Positions 9,001 through 13,546 are shown, numbered from the stretch's first letter. The stretch: 13,546 nucleotides of DNA from Chlamydiota bacterium (GCA_021772355.1 JAJFMB010000101.1:1-13546), one strand, 5' to 3'. Notes: generated by a model from the sequence alone, not told the origin. Translations and numbers: made by a program.

Positions 9001-9196
9001 TAATCGTTCCGGCCAACAAGTGTCCATAGTGAGGTAGACCTGTCGCAAAAGGAGGACCGTCATACATCGTAAAGACAGGACCCTCTCGCCGCTCTTCCAC
9101 AGAACGGGTAAAAATGCCCTTCTCTTGCCAAAATTTTAAAATGCGCTTTTCGCGCTCATCAAATGATTCCGTTGGGATCTCTTCAAACATAGCCAT
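6089..9196 (-). CDS. ileS: Isoleucyl-tRNA synthetase, eukaryote-like (IleS2-type)
   Basis: This 1035-residue class I aminoacyl-tRNA synthetase charges tRNA-Ile with isoleucine in the cytoplasm and edits mischarged valine. Visible motifs: HYGH at 56-59 in the signature PPFATGLPHYGH; the editing-domain landmarks TTTPWT near 225-230 and GTGVVHSAPAFGEVD at 313-327; DWAISRNRYWGTPIP; and KMSKR at 587-591. An anticodon-binding helical domain follows (NLTNWYIRRSRRRFW). The length, the DWAISRNRYWG wording and the lack of a C-terminal cysteine zinc site fit the eukaryote-like bacterial IleRS clade, also found in chlamydiae, whose members are known for low mupirocin sensitivity (family knowledge, not tested here). 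Two start codons are possible, ATG at 9196 and at 9190; the first has AAAGAG a few bases upstream. The gene lies 49 nt after a small unknown gene on the same strand and may be co-transcribed with it. An 8-bp stem AGAAAGTT/AACTTTCT spans the stop codon. Confidence 0.97.
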   Translation of the reverse strand: MAMFEEIPTESFDEREKRILKFWQEKGIFTRSVEERREGPVFTMYDGPPFATGLPHYGHLLAGTIKDVVPRYKTMKGFCVPRRFGWDCHGLPVENEIEKAQNLSGAKSIEEYGIAKFNEECRSIVLRYTEEWKSVVNRMGRWVDFDHIYRTMDITFMESVWWVFKQLFEKGLVYEGFKVMPFSAKLGTPLSNFEAGENYKEVDDPALTVTFPLIDEPDTSVVAWTTTPWTLISNLALMVGPEIDYVKVRDGEKFYILAETRVPTYFKEGVEVVARFKGKELEGRRYQPILPYFAERQDAFRVILEESVATDEGTGVVHSAPAFGEVDFYACQKEKIELVCPVDNNGRFTEEIPEYVGQFVKDADKAIIKRLKEADRVLHHGTCRHRYPFCWRSDTPLIYKAVSTWFVAVEQIKERMIHANEQIHWTPGHLKEGRFGKWLEGARDWAISRNRYWGTPIPLWRSDDGDVLVIGSIADLEAATGAKVEDLHRHFIDDLTIEKDGKIYHRIPEVFDCWFESGSMPYAQNHYPFENSAQFESHFPADFIAEGLDQTRGWFYTLTVLATALFDRPAFKNVIVNGILLAENGAKMSKRLRNYPDPLEVVHKYGADAIRLYMMHSPAVRADDLRFKEAGVELVLRQILLPLWNAFSFFVTYARIYKWKPKGASAKPNQVIDRWILSVRHKLIHQVEQGMDEYELSQAVEPFIEFIDNLTNWYIRRSRRRFWEDDNIPDRDQAFETLYKVLLDLTKIIAPFVPFVSEAIYCHLRTEEMPESVHLCDYPKYRPEERDVQLEDAMAAVMTTVSLGHALRKENKLKVRQPLSKAHIASDDGTVLALLRDQQHLIADELNVKQIEFGSNEDEFVSLLVKPNFRVLGKKVGKKMRAAQQVIENFDRKHVLALFDGQDVSIDLEGEPFQLTPEDVQVERKVHDGIIAANAGAITIALDTDLSEELIVEGLAREIVNKVNTMRREAGFDVSDRIEVTMQTTDLVKKCVAQHRDYIFHEVLAVTIDFGPCEGQEWDLNGEVSVISLKKVSAG

Positions 9197-9245
9197 AAAC
9201 TCTTTAAAAAAACCCCATCACTATACCAAACCTAAGGTAAAATTC

Positions 9246-9527
9246 CTAGCGATACTCAAAAATTTTACTCATCGCGTTTAGCCAATTCACTTCTTCAGGA
9301 GCTCCTGAGATTTTTGTCACCGTAAATCCTGTCCTACCCTCACCCCACTCAAAGGAATATCCCTCATCTAGATTCTCCTTGGCCAATCGATACACCCTTC
9401 CTATACGAACCCCCTCCTTAGCTTTGACCTCCACTTTCCACTCTCCCCTTTGGTAAACCTCTGCAAAGACAGAAAATTTATCTACCACATATTTTACACT
9501 TGGCACATAGCCCAACCCAGGCATCAT
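9246..9527 (-). CDS. Small protein of unknown function upstream of ileS (93 aa)
   Basis: I do not recognise this protein. It starts MMPGLGYVPS and is rich in charged and aromatic residues, with three Trp (in GEWKV, FEWGEG, VNWLNA) and alternating hydrophobic/polar stretches (KFSVFAEVY, WKVEVKA, RIGRVYRL, GFTVTKI) suggesting a compact beta-rich fold ending in a short helix (EEVNWLNAMSKIFEY). There are no cysteines, no signal peptide and no membrane segment. Support for a real gene is strong: an eight-base perfect Shine-Dalgarno (GGAGGTGA) three bases before the ATG, a TTGACA element upstream, and same-strand placement 49 nt ahead of ileS. The second codon is also ATG, so initiation could occur at either. 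A role linked to translation is only suggested by the neighbour. Confidence 0.75.
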   Translation of the reverse strand: MMPGLGYVPSVKYVVDKFSVFAEVYQRGEWKVEVKAKEGVRIGRVYRLAKENLDEGYSFEWGEGRTGFTVTKISGAPEEVNWLNAMSKIFEYR

Positions 9528-9530
9528 TTT

Positions 9531-9538
9531 TCACCTCC
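9531..9538 (-). promoter_or_regulatory. Full-consensus Shine-Dalgarno of the 93-aa gene
   Basis: GGAGGTGA on the minus strand matches all eight bases of the usual anti-Shine-Dalgarno complement, three bases before the ATG at 9525-9527. It is by far the strongest ribosome binding site in the window and fixes the start of this gene. Confidence 0.85.
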
Positions 9539-9557
9539 AAATATTAAATTTTTAACT

Positions 9558-9587
9558 TTTATCTCCTTCTAAATCGATTCTTGTCAA
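9558..9587 (-). promoter_or_regulatory. Putative promoter of the 93-aa gene and ileS
   Basis: A perfect minus-strand TTGACA (9582-9587) stands 18 nt from GATAAA (9558-9563), a 4/6 match to the -10 consensus. It would give a ~25-nt leader before the Shine-Dalgarno. The -35 element overlaps the candidate -35 of ssrA on the other strand. Confidence 0.45.
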
Positions 9588-9610
9588 CCATTTCCCTATT
9601 CAATTAATAT
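9581..9610 (+). promoter_or_regulatory. Putative promoter of ssrA
   Basis: TTGTCA (9581-9586) is separated by 18 nt from TAATAT (9605-9610, 4/6). Transcription would begin near 9617, some 17 nt before the mature tmRNA 5' end, leaving a short leader for RNase P to remove. An alternative CATACT (9625-9630) lies too close to the mature end. Confidence 0.35.
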
Positions 9611-9633
9611 TCCGAATGTGGTACCATACTATT

Positions 9634-10035
9634 GGGGGTGTAAAGGTTTCGACTAGGAAACAAAGTATTGATTGCATGCGGAGGATATCGGTTGGCCTCC
9701 TTAAAAAACCGGTAAAACGATAAATGCTAAAAATAGCAAAGTTGTAGCTCACATTGGCCACGCTAATGAGGATCTACTAAAAGTTGCTGCTTAAGACTTA
9801 ACCGTTTTTTGCAGTCCGATAGCCTAGGATTGAACCAGGGGTGCTAGAACTATCGTCAATTTACTTGGTATGATGCCTGTCCCGCCGCTTCTAGGTACTT
9901 GCATCGAGATCAAATGAAGCAAACCGGTCATAGCGGCGTGCTCTACGACTTGACTGGTTACTTAATAGAGCACTAAGCATGTAGTGGTTAGTATAGAGTT
10001 TGCTTAGGACGAGAGTTCGATTCTCTCCACCTCCA
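9634..10035 (+). ncRNA. ssrA: Transfer-messenger RNA (tmRNA)
   Basis: A one-piece tmRNA of about 402 nt. It rescues stalled ribosomes with SmpB: it enters as an alanyl-tRNA mimic and supplies a short reading frame that tags the nascent chain for proteolysis. The 5' end GGGGGTG (9634-9640) pairs with CACCTCC (10028-10034) as a 7-bp acceptor stem, with the G3-U wobble that marks alanine identity. The conserved GGTTTCGAC follows the 5' strand. At the 3' end, GAGAG-TTCGATT-CTCTC (10011-10027) is a perfect T arm. A10035 is the discriminator; CCA is not encoded and must be added by the nucleotidyltransferase. The tag frame begins at 9726. The 3' acceptor strand also forms part of a long downstream inverted repeat. 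Confidence 0.97.
9726..9794 (+). other. tmRNA proteolysis-tag reading frame
   Basis: The resume codon GCT (9726-9728) follows TAAAT, the context I recall for Chlamydia tmRNA. The frame encodes 22 residues, starting AKNSKVVAH and ending NEDLLKVAA, then TAA at 9792-9794. The terminal VAA resembles the LAA/VAA ending recognised by ClpXP-type proteases. The 22-residue length equals the remembered C. trachomatis tag and exceeds the ~10 residues typical of E. coli. Confidence 0.8.
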
Positions 10036-10188
10036 AACCCGTTTTTTACACAGCAAAAAAGAGCCCTGCCTTGTCAGATTTTTGCAAACGCGACGACGGT
10101 AAACCTATTGGTTTACCTAGAAGCGTTTGACAAAAAGATGGCGAGTCAGGGTTCTTTTTTTGCCTGTAAAAAATGGGTTTGGGGGTGG
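10027..10188 (+). repeat. Long imperfect foldback joined to the ssrA 3' end
   Basis: The arms (about 79 nt each) pair from the outside inwards. CCACCTCCAAACCC (10027-10040) pairs with GGGTTTGGGGGTGG (10175-10188), with one G-U. TTTTTTACA (10042-10050) pairs with TGTAAAAAA (10165-10173). GCAAAAAAG...CCCTG pairs with CAGGG...CTTTTTTTGC with one bulge. TTTTTG (10079-10084) pairs with CAAAAA, and AAACGC (10086-10091) with GCGTTT (10123-10128). The tip is a perfect GGTAAACC-TATT-GGTTTACC hairpin (10098-10117). The left outer arm is the 3' acceptor strand of tmRNA, and the right outer arm carries GGGGGTG, identical to the tmRNA 5' strand. It could be a miniature transposable element, a terminator or a 3'-processing structure. 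Short imperfect direct repeats (10029-10040 and 10191-10202) bound it. Confidence 0.85.
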
Positions 10189-10280
10189 TAACCTCCAAGC
10201 CCACCTAAAACACTACCAACTCATCGACCGCTAGGGGGAGGTGCTAACCTCCATTTGGGGCGGAGGCTAAAAACCCCTTT
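10184..10280 (+). promoter_or_regulatory. GC-rich repeat and alternative hairpins upstream of the APH gene
   Basis: A 14-nt direct repeat, GGTGGTAACCTCCA (10184-10197) and GGTGCTAACCTCCA (10240-10253), differs at one base. ACCTCC (10247-10252) can pair with GGAGGT upstream (10237-10242, 4-nt loop), or its CCTCC can pair with GGAGG downstream (10262-10266). A third stem, GGGG (10257-10260) with CCCC (10274-10277), is followed by TTT. These mutually exclusive folds could be an attenuator or terminator in the leader of the next gene, or just debris of an inserted element. The remaining bases to 10367 are AT-richer leader without a clear promoter. Confidence 0.35.
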
Positions 10281-10367
10281 AAATTAACCGTATTGTGTTG
10301 CAATCTACCAACAAGCTGTTAGCCAAATCCGAAGAGCAATGCCTTTATTCAAAACCAAAGATAACAA

Positions 10368-11378
10368 ATGTTAGAGAAGCTTAACCTATCTGACCAGATC
10401 ATCATTGAATGCCTAAACACCAATTACGGCATTGAAGCCGCTACTCTTACATTCCTTCCTCTAGGCGCAGATACGGATGCCTCACTATATAAAGCCCAAA
10501 CACTTGACCAAAGATCATATTTTGTAAAACTTAAGCTGGGGCATCATCATGACACTAGCACTGAAATAGTAGAACTATTACAAAGTGCTGGGATTCAACA
10601 GATTATTCCCCCCGTTAAGACAACTCATGGTAAGACAACTCAGCGTATTGATCATTTCACTCTCATTGTGTATCCATTCATTGATGGACAGGATGGCTTC
10701 AATCGCAATCTCACAAATGACCAATGGATTAAACTTGGCAAGGCATTGAGACAGGTTCACGAACTTGAAGTGCCGCTATCCGTTCAAAACAGAATCCGAA
10801 AAGAGAGCTACTCCGCAAAATGGCGTGACGCCGTTCGTTCGATCTACCCTTATATTGAAGCCGGTCCGATCACTGATGAGATAGGCGTAAAACTACAAAC
10901 CTTCATGAAAAAACATATGCCCGACATTCGTCGACTGGTAGATCGTGCTGAGCAGTTAGGGAAAAAACTCCAGGACCACTCACTTAAATTCGTGCTGTGT
11001 CATTCCGATATTCATGGTGGCAATGTGCTAATAGATGAAAACTCTCATTTCTACATAGTGGATTGGGATGAGCCTATAATGGCACCAAAAGAGCGTGACC
11101 TTATGTTTATCGGAGGCGGCGTCGGAAATGTTTGGAATAAGCCGCCTGAGGAAAAGCTTTTTTACAAGGGTTACGGAGAAACGGAAATTAATTCAACAGC
11201 CCTGGCCTATTACCGACATGAACGGATCGTAGAAGATATTGCCATCTACAGTCGAGAATTACTTTTGACAACAGCCGGTGGCAACAACAGACTAGAAATG
11301 TACAAGCAGTTTATAGCCATGTTTGAACCCCAAGGCGTGGTAGATATCGCATTCAAAACTGATGACAAAAGCCTATAA
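10368..11378 (+). CDS. APH(9)-like aminoglycoside/spectinomycin phosphotransferase family kinase
   Basis: This 336-residue protein-kinase-like phosphotransferase would transfer phosphate from ATP to a hydroxyl of a small antibiotic or related substrate in the cytosol. Visible elements: FVKLK with Lys54 as likely ATP-binding lysine; helix acid near Glu66; hinge IVYPFIDG (100-107); catalytic loop CHSDIHGGNVLI with His212, Asp214 and Asn219; metal-binding Asp232 in DWDEP; then APKERDLMFIGGG and YYRHERIVEDIA. The wording of the last blocks and the length match my memory of Legionella APH(9)-Ia spectinomycin kinase (331 aa) more closely than APH(3') enzymes, but the true substrate cannot be read from sequence. 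The ATG at 10368 has only a weak upstream AAAGATAA as ribosome binding site. It is complete, and a decayed acetyltransferase reading frame overlaps its stop. Position just past ssrA suggests horizontal acquisition. Confidence 0.85.
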   Translation: MLEKLNLSDQIIIECLNTNYGIEAATLTFLPLGADTDASLYKAQTLDQRSYFVKLKLGHHHDTSTEIVELLQSAGIQQIIPPVKTTHGKTTQRIDHFTLIVYPFIDGQDGFNRNLTNDQWIKLGKALRQVHELEVPLSVQNRIRKESYSAKWRDAVRSIYPYIEAGPITDEIGVKLQTFMKKHMPDIRRLVDRAEQLGKKLQDHSLKFVLCHSDIHGGNVLIDENSHFYIVDWDEPIMAPKERDLMFIGGGVGNVWNKPPEEKLFYKGYGETEINSTALAYYRHERIVEDIAIYSRELLLTTAGGNNRLEMYKQFIAMFEPQGVVDIAFKTDDKSL

Positions 11379-11485
11379 AAGCCGAAATAGCCATTCGGGA
11401 CTATCAGCCAGAAGACGTGTAAGCTCTTGCCAATATTTATTGCAACATGGACACCTAGTCAACAACAGGTTCATTAGTACAAAGC
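11375..11485 (+). pseudogene. Remnant of a GNAT N-acetyltransferase gene (N-terminal part)
   Basis: The frame from 11375 reads (I)KAEIAIRDYQPEDV, then a TAA at 11420-11422, then ALANIYCNM, then a shift of frame near 11450 into HLVNNRFIST. Joined, this resembles the start of a GNAT acetyltransferase (pattern IRxYQPEDxxALAxIYYNTIHxVNxRxY). The expected start codon is ATA at 11375-11377 and overlaps the APH stop, as if an ancestral ATGA junction had mutated. The rest of the ~150-residue domain is absent; the cvfB terminator follows. One stop, one frameshift, a lost start and a truncation mean no functional product. The match is short, so the family call is moderate. Confidence 0.5.
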
Positions 11486-11509
11486 TAAAAATAATGCCTG
11501 AAAGTCAGG
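11486..11509 (-). terminator. Putative terminator of cvfB, possibly bidirectional
   Basis: CCTGA (11497-11501) and TCAGG (11505-11509) form a 5-bp stem with a 3-nt loop. On the minus strand it is followed by CATTATTTTT and starts 4 nt after the cvfB stop. On the plus strand it is followed by the weaker TTCTTATTCTT, which could stop read-through from the APH gene. Confidence 0.5.
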
Positions 11510-11512
11510 TTC

Positions 11513-12346
11513 TTATTCTTCCAGCAAGACTATGCGATCTGACTCGATATTGATTTTTCGTTGTTTATATAAGGCGCCTACGCACTTTTTAAACACCTTT
11601 TTGCTCATCCCTAATTCCTGAGAAATTAAATTCGCATCACTTTTGTCCGTAAGGTACAAGATGCCGTTATTCTCCTGTAGCTTTTGGAACAATAAAGCCT
11701 GTGAGTCCTCGACTTGAGAGTATCCTTGCTTCTGCAAAGAAACGTCGATCTTACCATCTTCACGAATGTTATCAATAAACCCTTTAACCCTATCCCCTTT
11801 CCGGAGCGGCTTAAAAATTTTATCAAAAAAGATAAGCCCTATATGGCGGTCGTTAATTACCACTTGCCACCCAAGCTCTGACTCGCGATCTATTAACAAG
11901 TCTACCTCTTCCCCTTCACGAACGGATAATTCTTGATCGGTACACTCGTGGAGTTTTGCTGAAGCAAAAAGGCGGTCCGTATTTTCATCCAGACAGAGAC
12001 AGACTGTCACTTTATCGCCCGTTAAATACCGCCCCATCTGCTCCGATAAAGGCAGAAGAAGATCTTTCTCTAAGCCCCAATCTAAAAAAGCGCCAATTTT
12101 TGTAACATCCTTCACTTCAAGTACAGCAAACTGATGCAAAAATAATTTAGGCATAAGGGTAGTGGCTACAATACGATCTTCAGAATCTGTGTAGAGAAAC
12201 ACATCAAGTAAATGATCAGGATCGAGGTCTTCCGGTACATACTTGTTTGGAAGCAGCACTTCTTGGTCCTCATCATCTCCTAGGAATATTCCACAGGTTG
12301 CATTTCGTAGGACACGCAATGAATTAATTTTTCCTAGAGATAGCAT
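11513..12346 (-). CDS. cvfB: CvfB/YitL-type S1-domain RNA-binding protein
   Basis: This 277-residue protein has the architecture of CvfB (YitL in Bacillus): three S1/OB-type units followed by a winged helix. The first unit is about 1-64 (MLSLGKINSLRVLR...EVLLPNKYVP). The second, about 72-131, holds the typical S1 strand IGAFLDWGLEKDLLLP. The third, about 147-207, reads DRHIGLIFFDKIFKPL...KGDRVKGFIDNIREDGKIDVSL. The winged helix at ~213-277 includes NLISQELGMSKKVFKKCVGALYK. The family binds RNA and affects virulence gene expression in Staphylococcus; its role in chlamydiae is not something the sequence shows. Length is close to the family norm (~280-300). The ATG at 12344-12346 is preceded by AAGGGTGT, a modest ribosome binding site, and a perfect TATAAT lies 30 bases upstream. 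It is divergent from the Smr gene. Confidence 0.85.
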   Translation of the reverse strand: MLSLGKINSLRVLRNATCGIFLGDDEDQEVLLPNKYVPEDLDPDHLLDVFLYTDSEDRIVATTLMPKLFLHQFAVLEVKDVTKIGAFLDWGLEKDLLLPLSEQMGRYLTGDKVTVCLCLDENTDRLFASAKLHECTDQELSVREGEEVDLLIDRESELGWQVVINDRHIGLIFFDKIFKPLRKGDRVKGFIDNIREDGKIDVSLQKQGYSQVEDSQALLFQKLQENNGILYLTDKSDANLISQELGMSKKVFKKCVGALYKQRKINIESDRIVLLEE

Positions 12347-12375
12347 ACACCCTTTATTCTTCTTATAAAAAAGAA

Positions 12376-12381
12376 ATTATA
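12376..12381 (-). promoter_or_regulatory. Putative -10 element of cvfB
   Basis: A perfect TATAAT on the minus strand would start transcription about 24 nt before the cvfB ATG. No convincing -35 hexamer lies at the right distance in this AT-rich divergent gap (12347-12470). A plus-strand TACAAT at about 12411-12416 is a comparable candidate for the Smr gene. Confidence 0.35.
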
Positions 12382-12470
12382 GTACCCTAAATTAGCTTAA
12401 AAGTAAAGTATTACAATAAACGAGGAAAGCTAAGAAAGAAGCTCTGATAACCAATAAGAGAGTGCTTGTA

Positions 12471-12725
12471 ATGGCAAAAATCAAACTTGACTTACATGAC
12501 ATCTACAATAAAGGAAGAGTTATTGATGAAGAGCTCAACCGTGTCATCGAGGAGGCCGTCAGTAAAAAAATCTCCCTTGTAGAGATCATTCCGGGAAAAG
12601 GCAGTGGCCAACTCAAAAAAAAGGTACTCCGTTTTTTAGATCAGAAGCATATCAAAAAACTCTATCACCGCATAGAGAAAGACAGTACAAATTTCGGCCG
12701 CATTTTTGTCCACTTCAAGCACTAG
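12471..12725 (+). CDS. Small stand-alone Smr-domain protein
   Basis: This 84-residue protein is essentially one Smr (small MutS-related) domain. LDLHD at residues 6-10 stands for the family's LDLHG, a long helix follows (VIDEELNRVIEEAVSKK), then VEIIPGKGSGQLKKKV (37-52), the counterpart of the HGKGxGxL loop, and an end strand FGRIFVHFK. Smr domains bind or cut branched DNA or RNA; stand-alone bacterial forms are poorly characterised. Two signature positions differ: Gly to Asp after LDLH, and His to Pro before GKG, so nuclease activity may be altered. The ATG at 12471 is chosen because AAGAGAG lies ~9 nt upstream; the in-frame GTG at 12462 would abut that element. It converges on the next gene with a 20-nt gap. 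Confidence 0.8.
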   Translation: MAKIKLDLHDIYNKGRVIDEELNRVIEEAVSKKISLVEIIPGKGSGQLKKKVLRFLDQKHIKKLYHRIEKDSTNFGRIFVHFKH

Positions 12726-12745
12726 GAAGGTAATCAAGCTACATT

Positions 12746-13546
12746 CTATTCCCAAAATGGAAGTACTAAAGACTTATCATTCAAAGCTTGTTCAACAGTT
12801 TTACCCCGATGCTTCGCAACTTCATCCACCCTTACTCCAGGTATTGGATGCTCTTCAAGATCCCTTAAAAAATTATCATCGATAGGTGTTGTCCCAATAG
12901 CATCTAATTCTTCTTGTTTAGGAGCTTGCGTTGCTCTTTCGTATAGGTTTTGATCAATTATGTGAAATTTACCATCAACCTTTTCAGCTGCGAGCACGGA
13001 CTCATAATCATCATTTACCACATACATCTGATAATTCCTAATAACCTCATTCTTCTTCACATTTTCAACGAGTAGACTACGATTCTCTCTAATTTTCTGA
13101 TATCCTAAGGCTATGGTTCTATATTGCATACATGGGTCTGTGTTGGGGTCACGACATAAAACACGTAAGGCTGATACCATCAAAGGGCCATCAATATCTT
13201 TAAAATGAATGGTTCCCCCTTTTTCCGCACAGACATCTACCATCTCTTGCAGGCGAGCTGGATCTTTAAACGTTTCGTCAAAAAGCATTGCGCATTCAAT
13301 TCCAGAGTGCTCGAGTTCACTCGTTAGTTTTCTTGTCAATACAATACCTTCTGTGTGAACTTGTGGAGCTGTGATTTTATTAACCCCTTTTCTCAAGGAA
13401 GTTTTAAGAATATCCGGTGCGAAAGAGCCTACAGGTTCTCCATCCTTCAAAGCTGCTTGAAAAATAGGATCACTCTTCGCACTATGCGTTTTCCCAACGC
13501 CGCAGTTACCGCCCAAGCAGAAAAACACTCTCTCACCACCAGTTAC
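12746..13546 (-). CDS. Zeta-toxin-like P-loop kinase (5' end outside window)
   Basis: The frame stays open to the right edge (267 codons), so the true start is probably outside; a GTG at 13528 would begin right at the first strand of the P-loop and is an unlikely start. The Walker A motif GGNCGVGKT lies at fragment residues 12-20. After it come APDILK, a VHTEGIVLTRKL helix, MLFDETFKDPARL and a GGTIHFKDIDGPLMVSALRVLCR block. These parallel the zeta/PezT fold (nucleotide-binding loop, substrate-binding helix, DGTxxDPxR strand-turn, lid helix with Arg). Zeta toxins phosphorylate UDP-N-acetylglucosamine and are paired with an epsilon antitoxin; none is visible downstream, and upstream is not in the window. 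The C-terminal ~65 residues (from YERATQAPKQ) are not explained by the core fold. A different small-molecule kinase or an effector is possible. Confidence 0.6.
   Translation of the reverse strand, partial: VTGGERVFFCLGGNCGVGKTHSAKSDPIFQAALKDGEPVGSFAPDILKTSLRKGVNKITAPQVHTEGIVLTRKLTSELEHSGIECAMLFDETFKDPARLQEMVDVCAEKGGTIHFKDIDGPLMVSALRVLCRDPNTDPCMQYRTIALGYQKIRENRSLLVENVKKNEVIRNYQMYVVNDDYESVLAAEKVDGKFHIIDQNLYERATQAPKQEELDAIGTTPIDDNFLRDLEEHPIPGVRVDEVAKHRGKTVEQALNDKSLVLPFWE

Noticed and set aside
10000..10191. A 63-codon plus-strand frame over the ssrA 3' end and foldback; its last codons (from ATG 10138) read like a Trp-rich leader peptide ending KKWVWGW.
   Set aside because: It overlaps tmRNA and both arms of the inverted repeat, has no Shine-Dalgarno, and the Trp codons follow from the G-rich arm. 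No tryptophan gene lies downstream.
13511..13528. GTG at 13526-13528 as the true start of the zeta-like kinase.
   Set aside because: The frame is open to the window edge, and starting there would leave only five residues before the Walker A motif, too few for the family.
1..13546. CRISPR arrays, rRNA genes, intact insertion sequences or transposase/integrase genes.
   Set aside because: No regularly spaced direct repeats, rRNA signatures or DDE/tyrosine recombinase motifs were seen on either strand.

Overview
The window most likely comes from a member of the Chlamydiota, probably an environmental, amoeba-associated lineage rather than Chlamydia itself. The evidence is an ssrA (tmRNA) gene whose resume codon follows UAAAU and whose tag frame is 22 codons long, as I remember the chlamydial tmRNA, together with a eukaryote-type isoleucyl-tRNA synthetase of the chlamydial kind. 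A kinase resembling Legionella APH(9) fits an amoeba-sharing lifestyle. The assignment rests on pattern recognition, not on a database search.

Left third (1-5784, all on the minus strand): three tandem paralogues of a large cytosolic-looking lipase-class-3-like protein. Transcription runs from about 5496 towards position 1: a 669-residue protein, a 637-residue protein, and a more divergent third copy that leaves the window after 514 codons. Gaps of 1 and 4 nt indicate one operon with translational coupling. A good sigma70-type promoter (TTGAAT-17-TATAAT) precedes the first copy. Just upstream lies a YefM/Phd-type antitoxin gene with no toxin partner in view.

Centre (5785-9633): a gene-poor gap with a putative terminator, then ileS and, upstream of it on the same strand, a 93-codon gene of unknown function with a full-consensus ribosome binding site. 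Divergent from that is ssrA (9634-10035, plus strand).

Island-like stretch (10027-11509): the 3' end of ssrA runs directly into a 162-nt imperfect foldback whose right arm repeats the tmRNA 5' acceptor sequence. After it come GC-rich, mutually exclusive hairpins, an APH(9)-like kinase gene, and the decayed start of a GNAT acetyltransferase gene. This looks like acquired DNA at the 3' end of ssrA, a common integration site, but no integrase is visible.

Right end (11513-13546): cvfB (S1-domain RNA-binding protein, minus) is divergent from a small Smr-domain gene (plus), which converges on a zeta-toxin-like P-loop kinase gene (minus) cut by the window edge. The strongest candidates for something undescribed are the lipase-paralogue operon headed by an orphan antitoxin gene and the giant foldback fused to the tmRNA 3' end.
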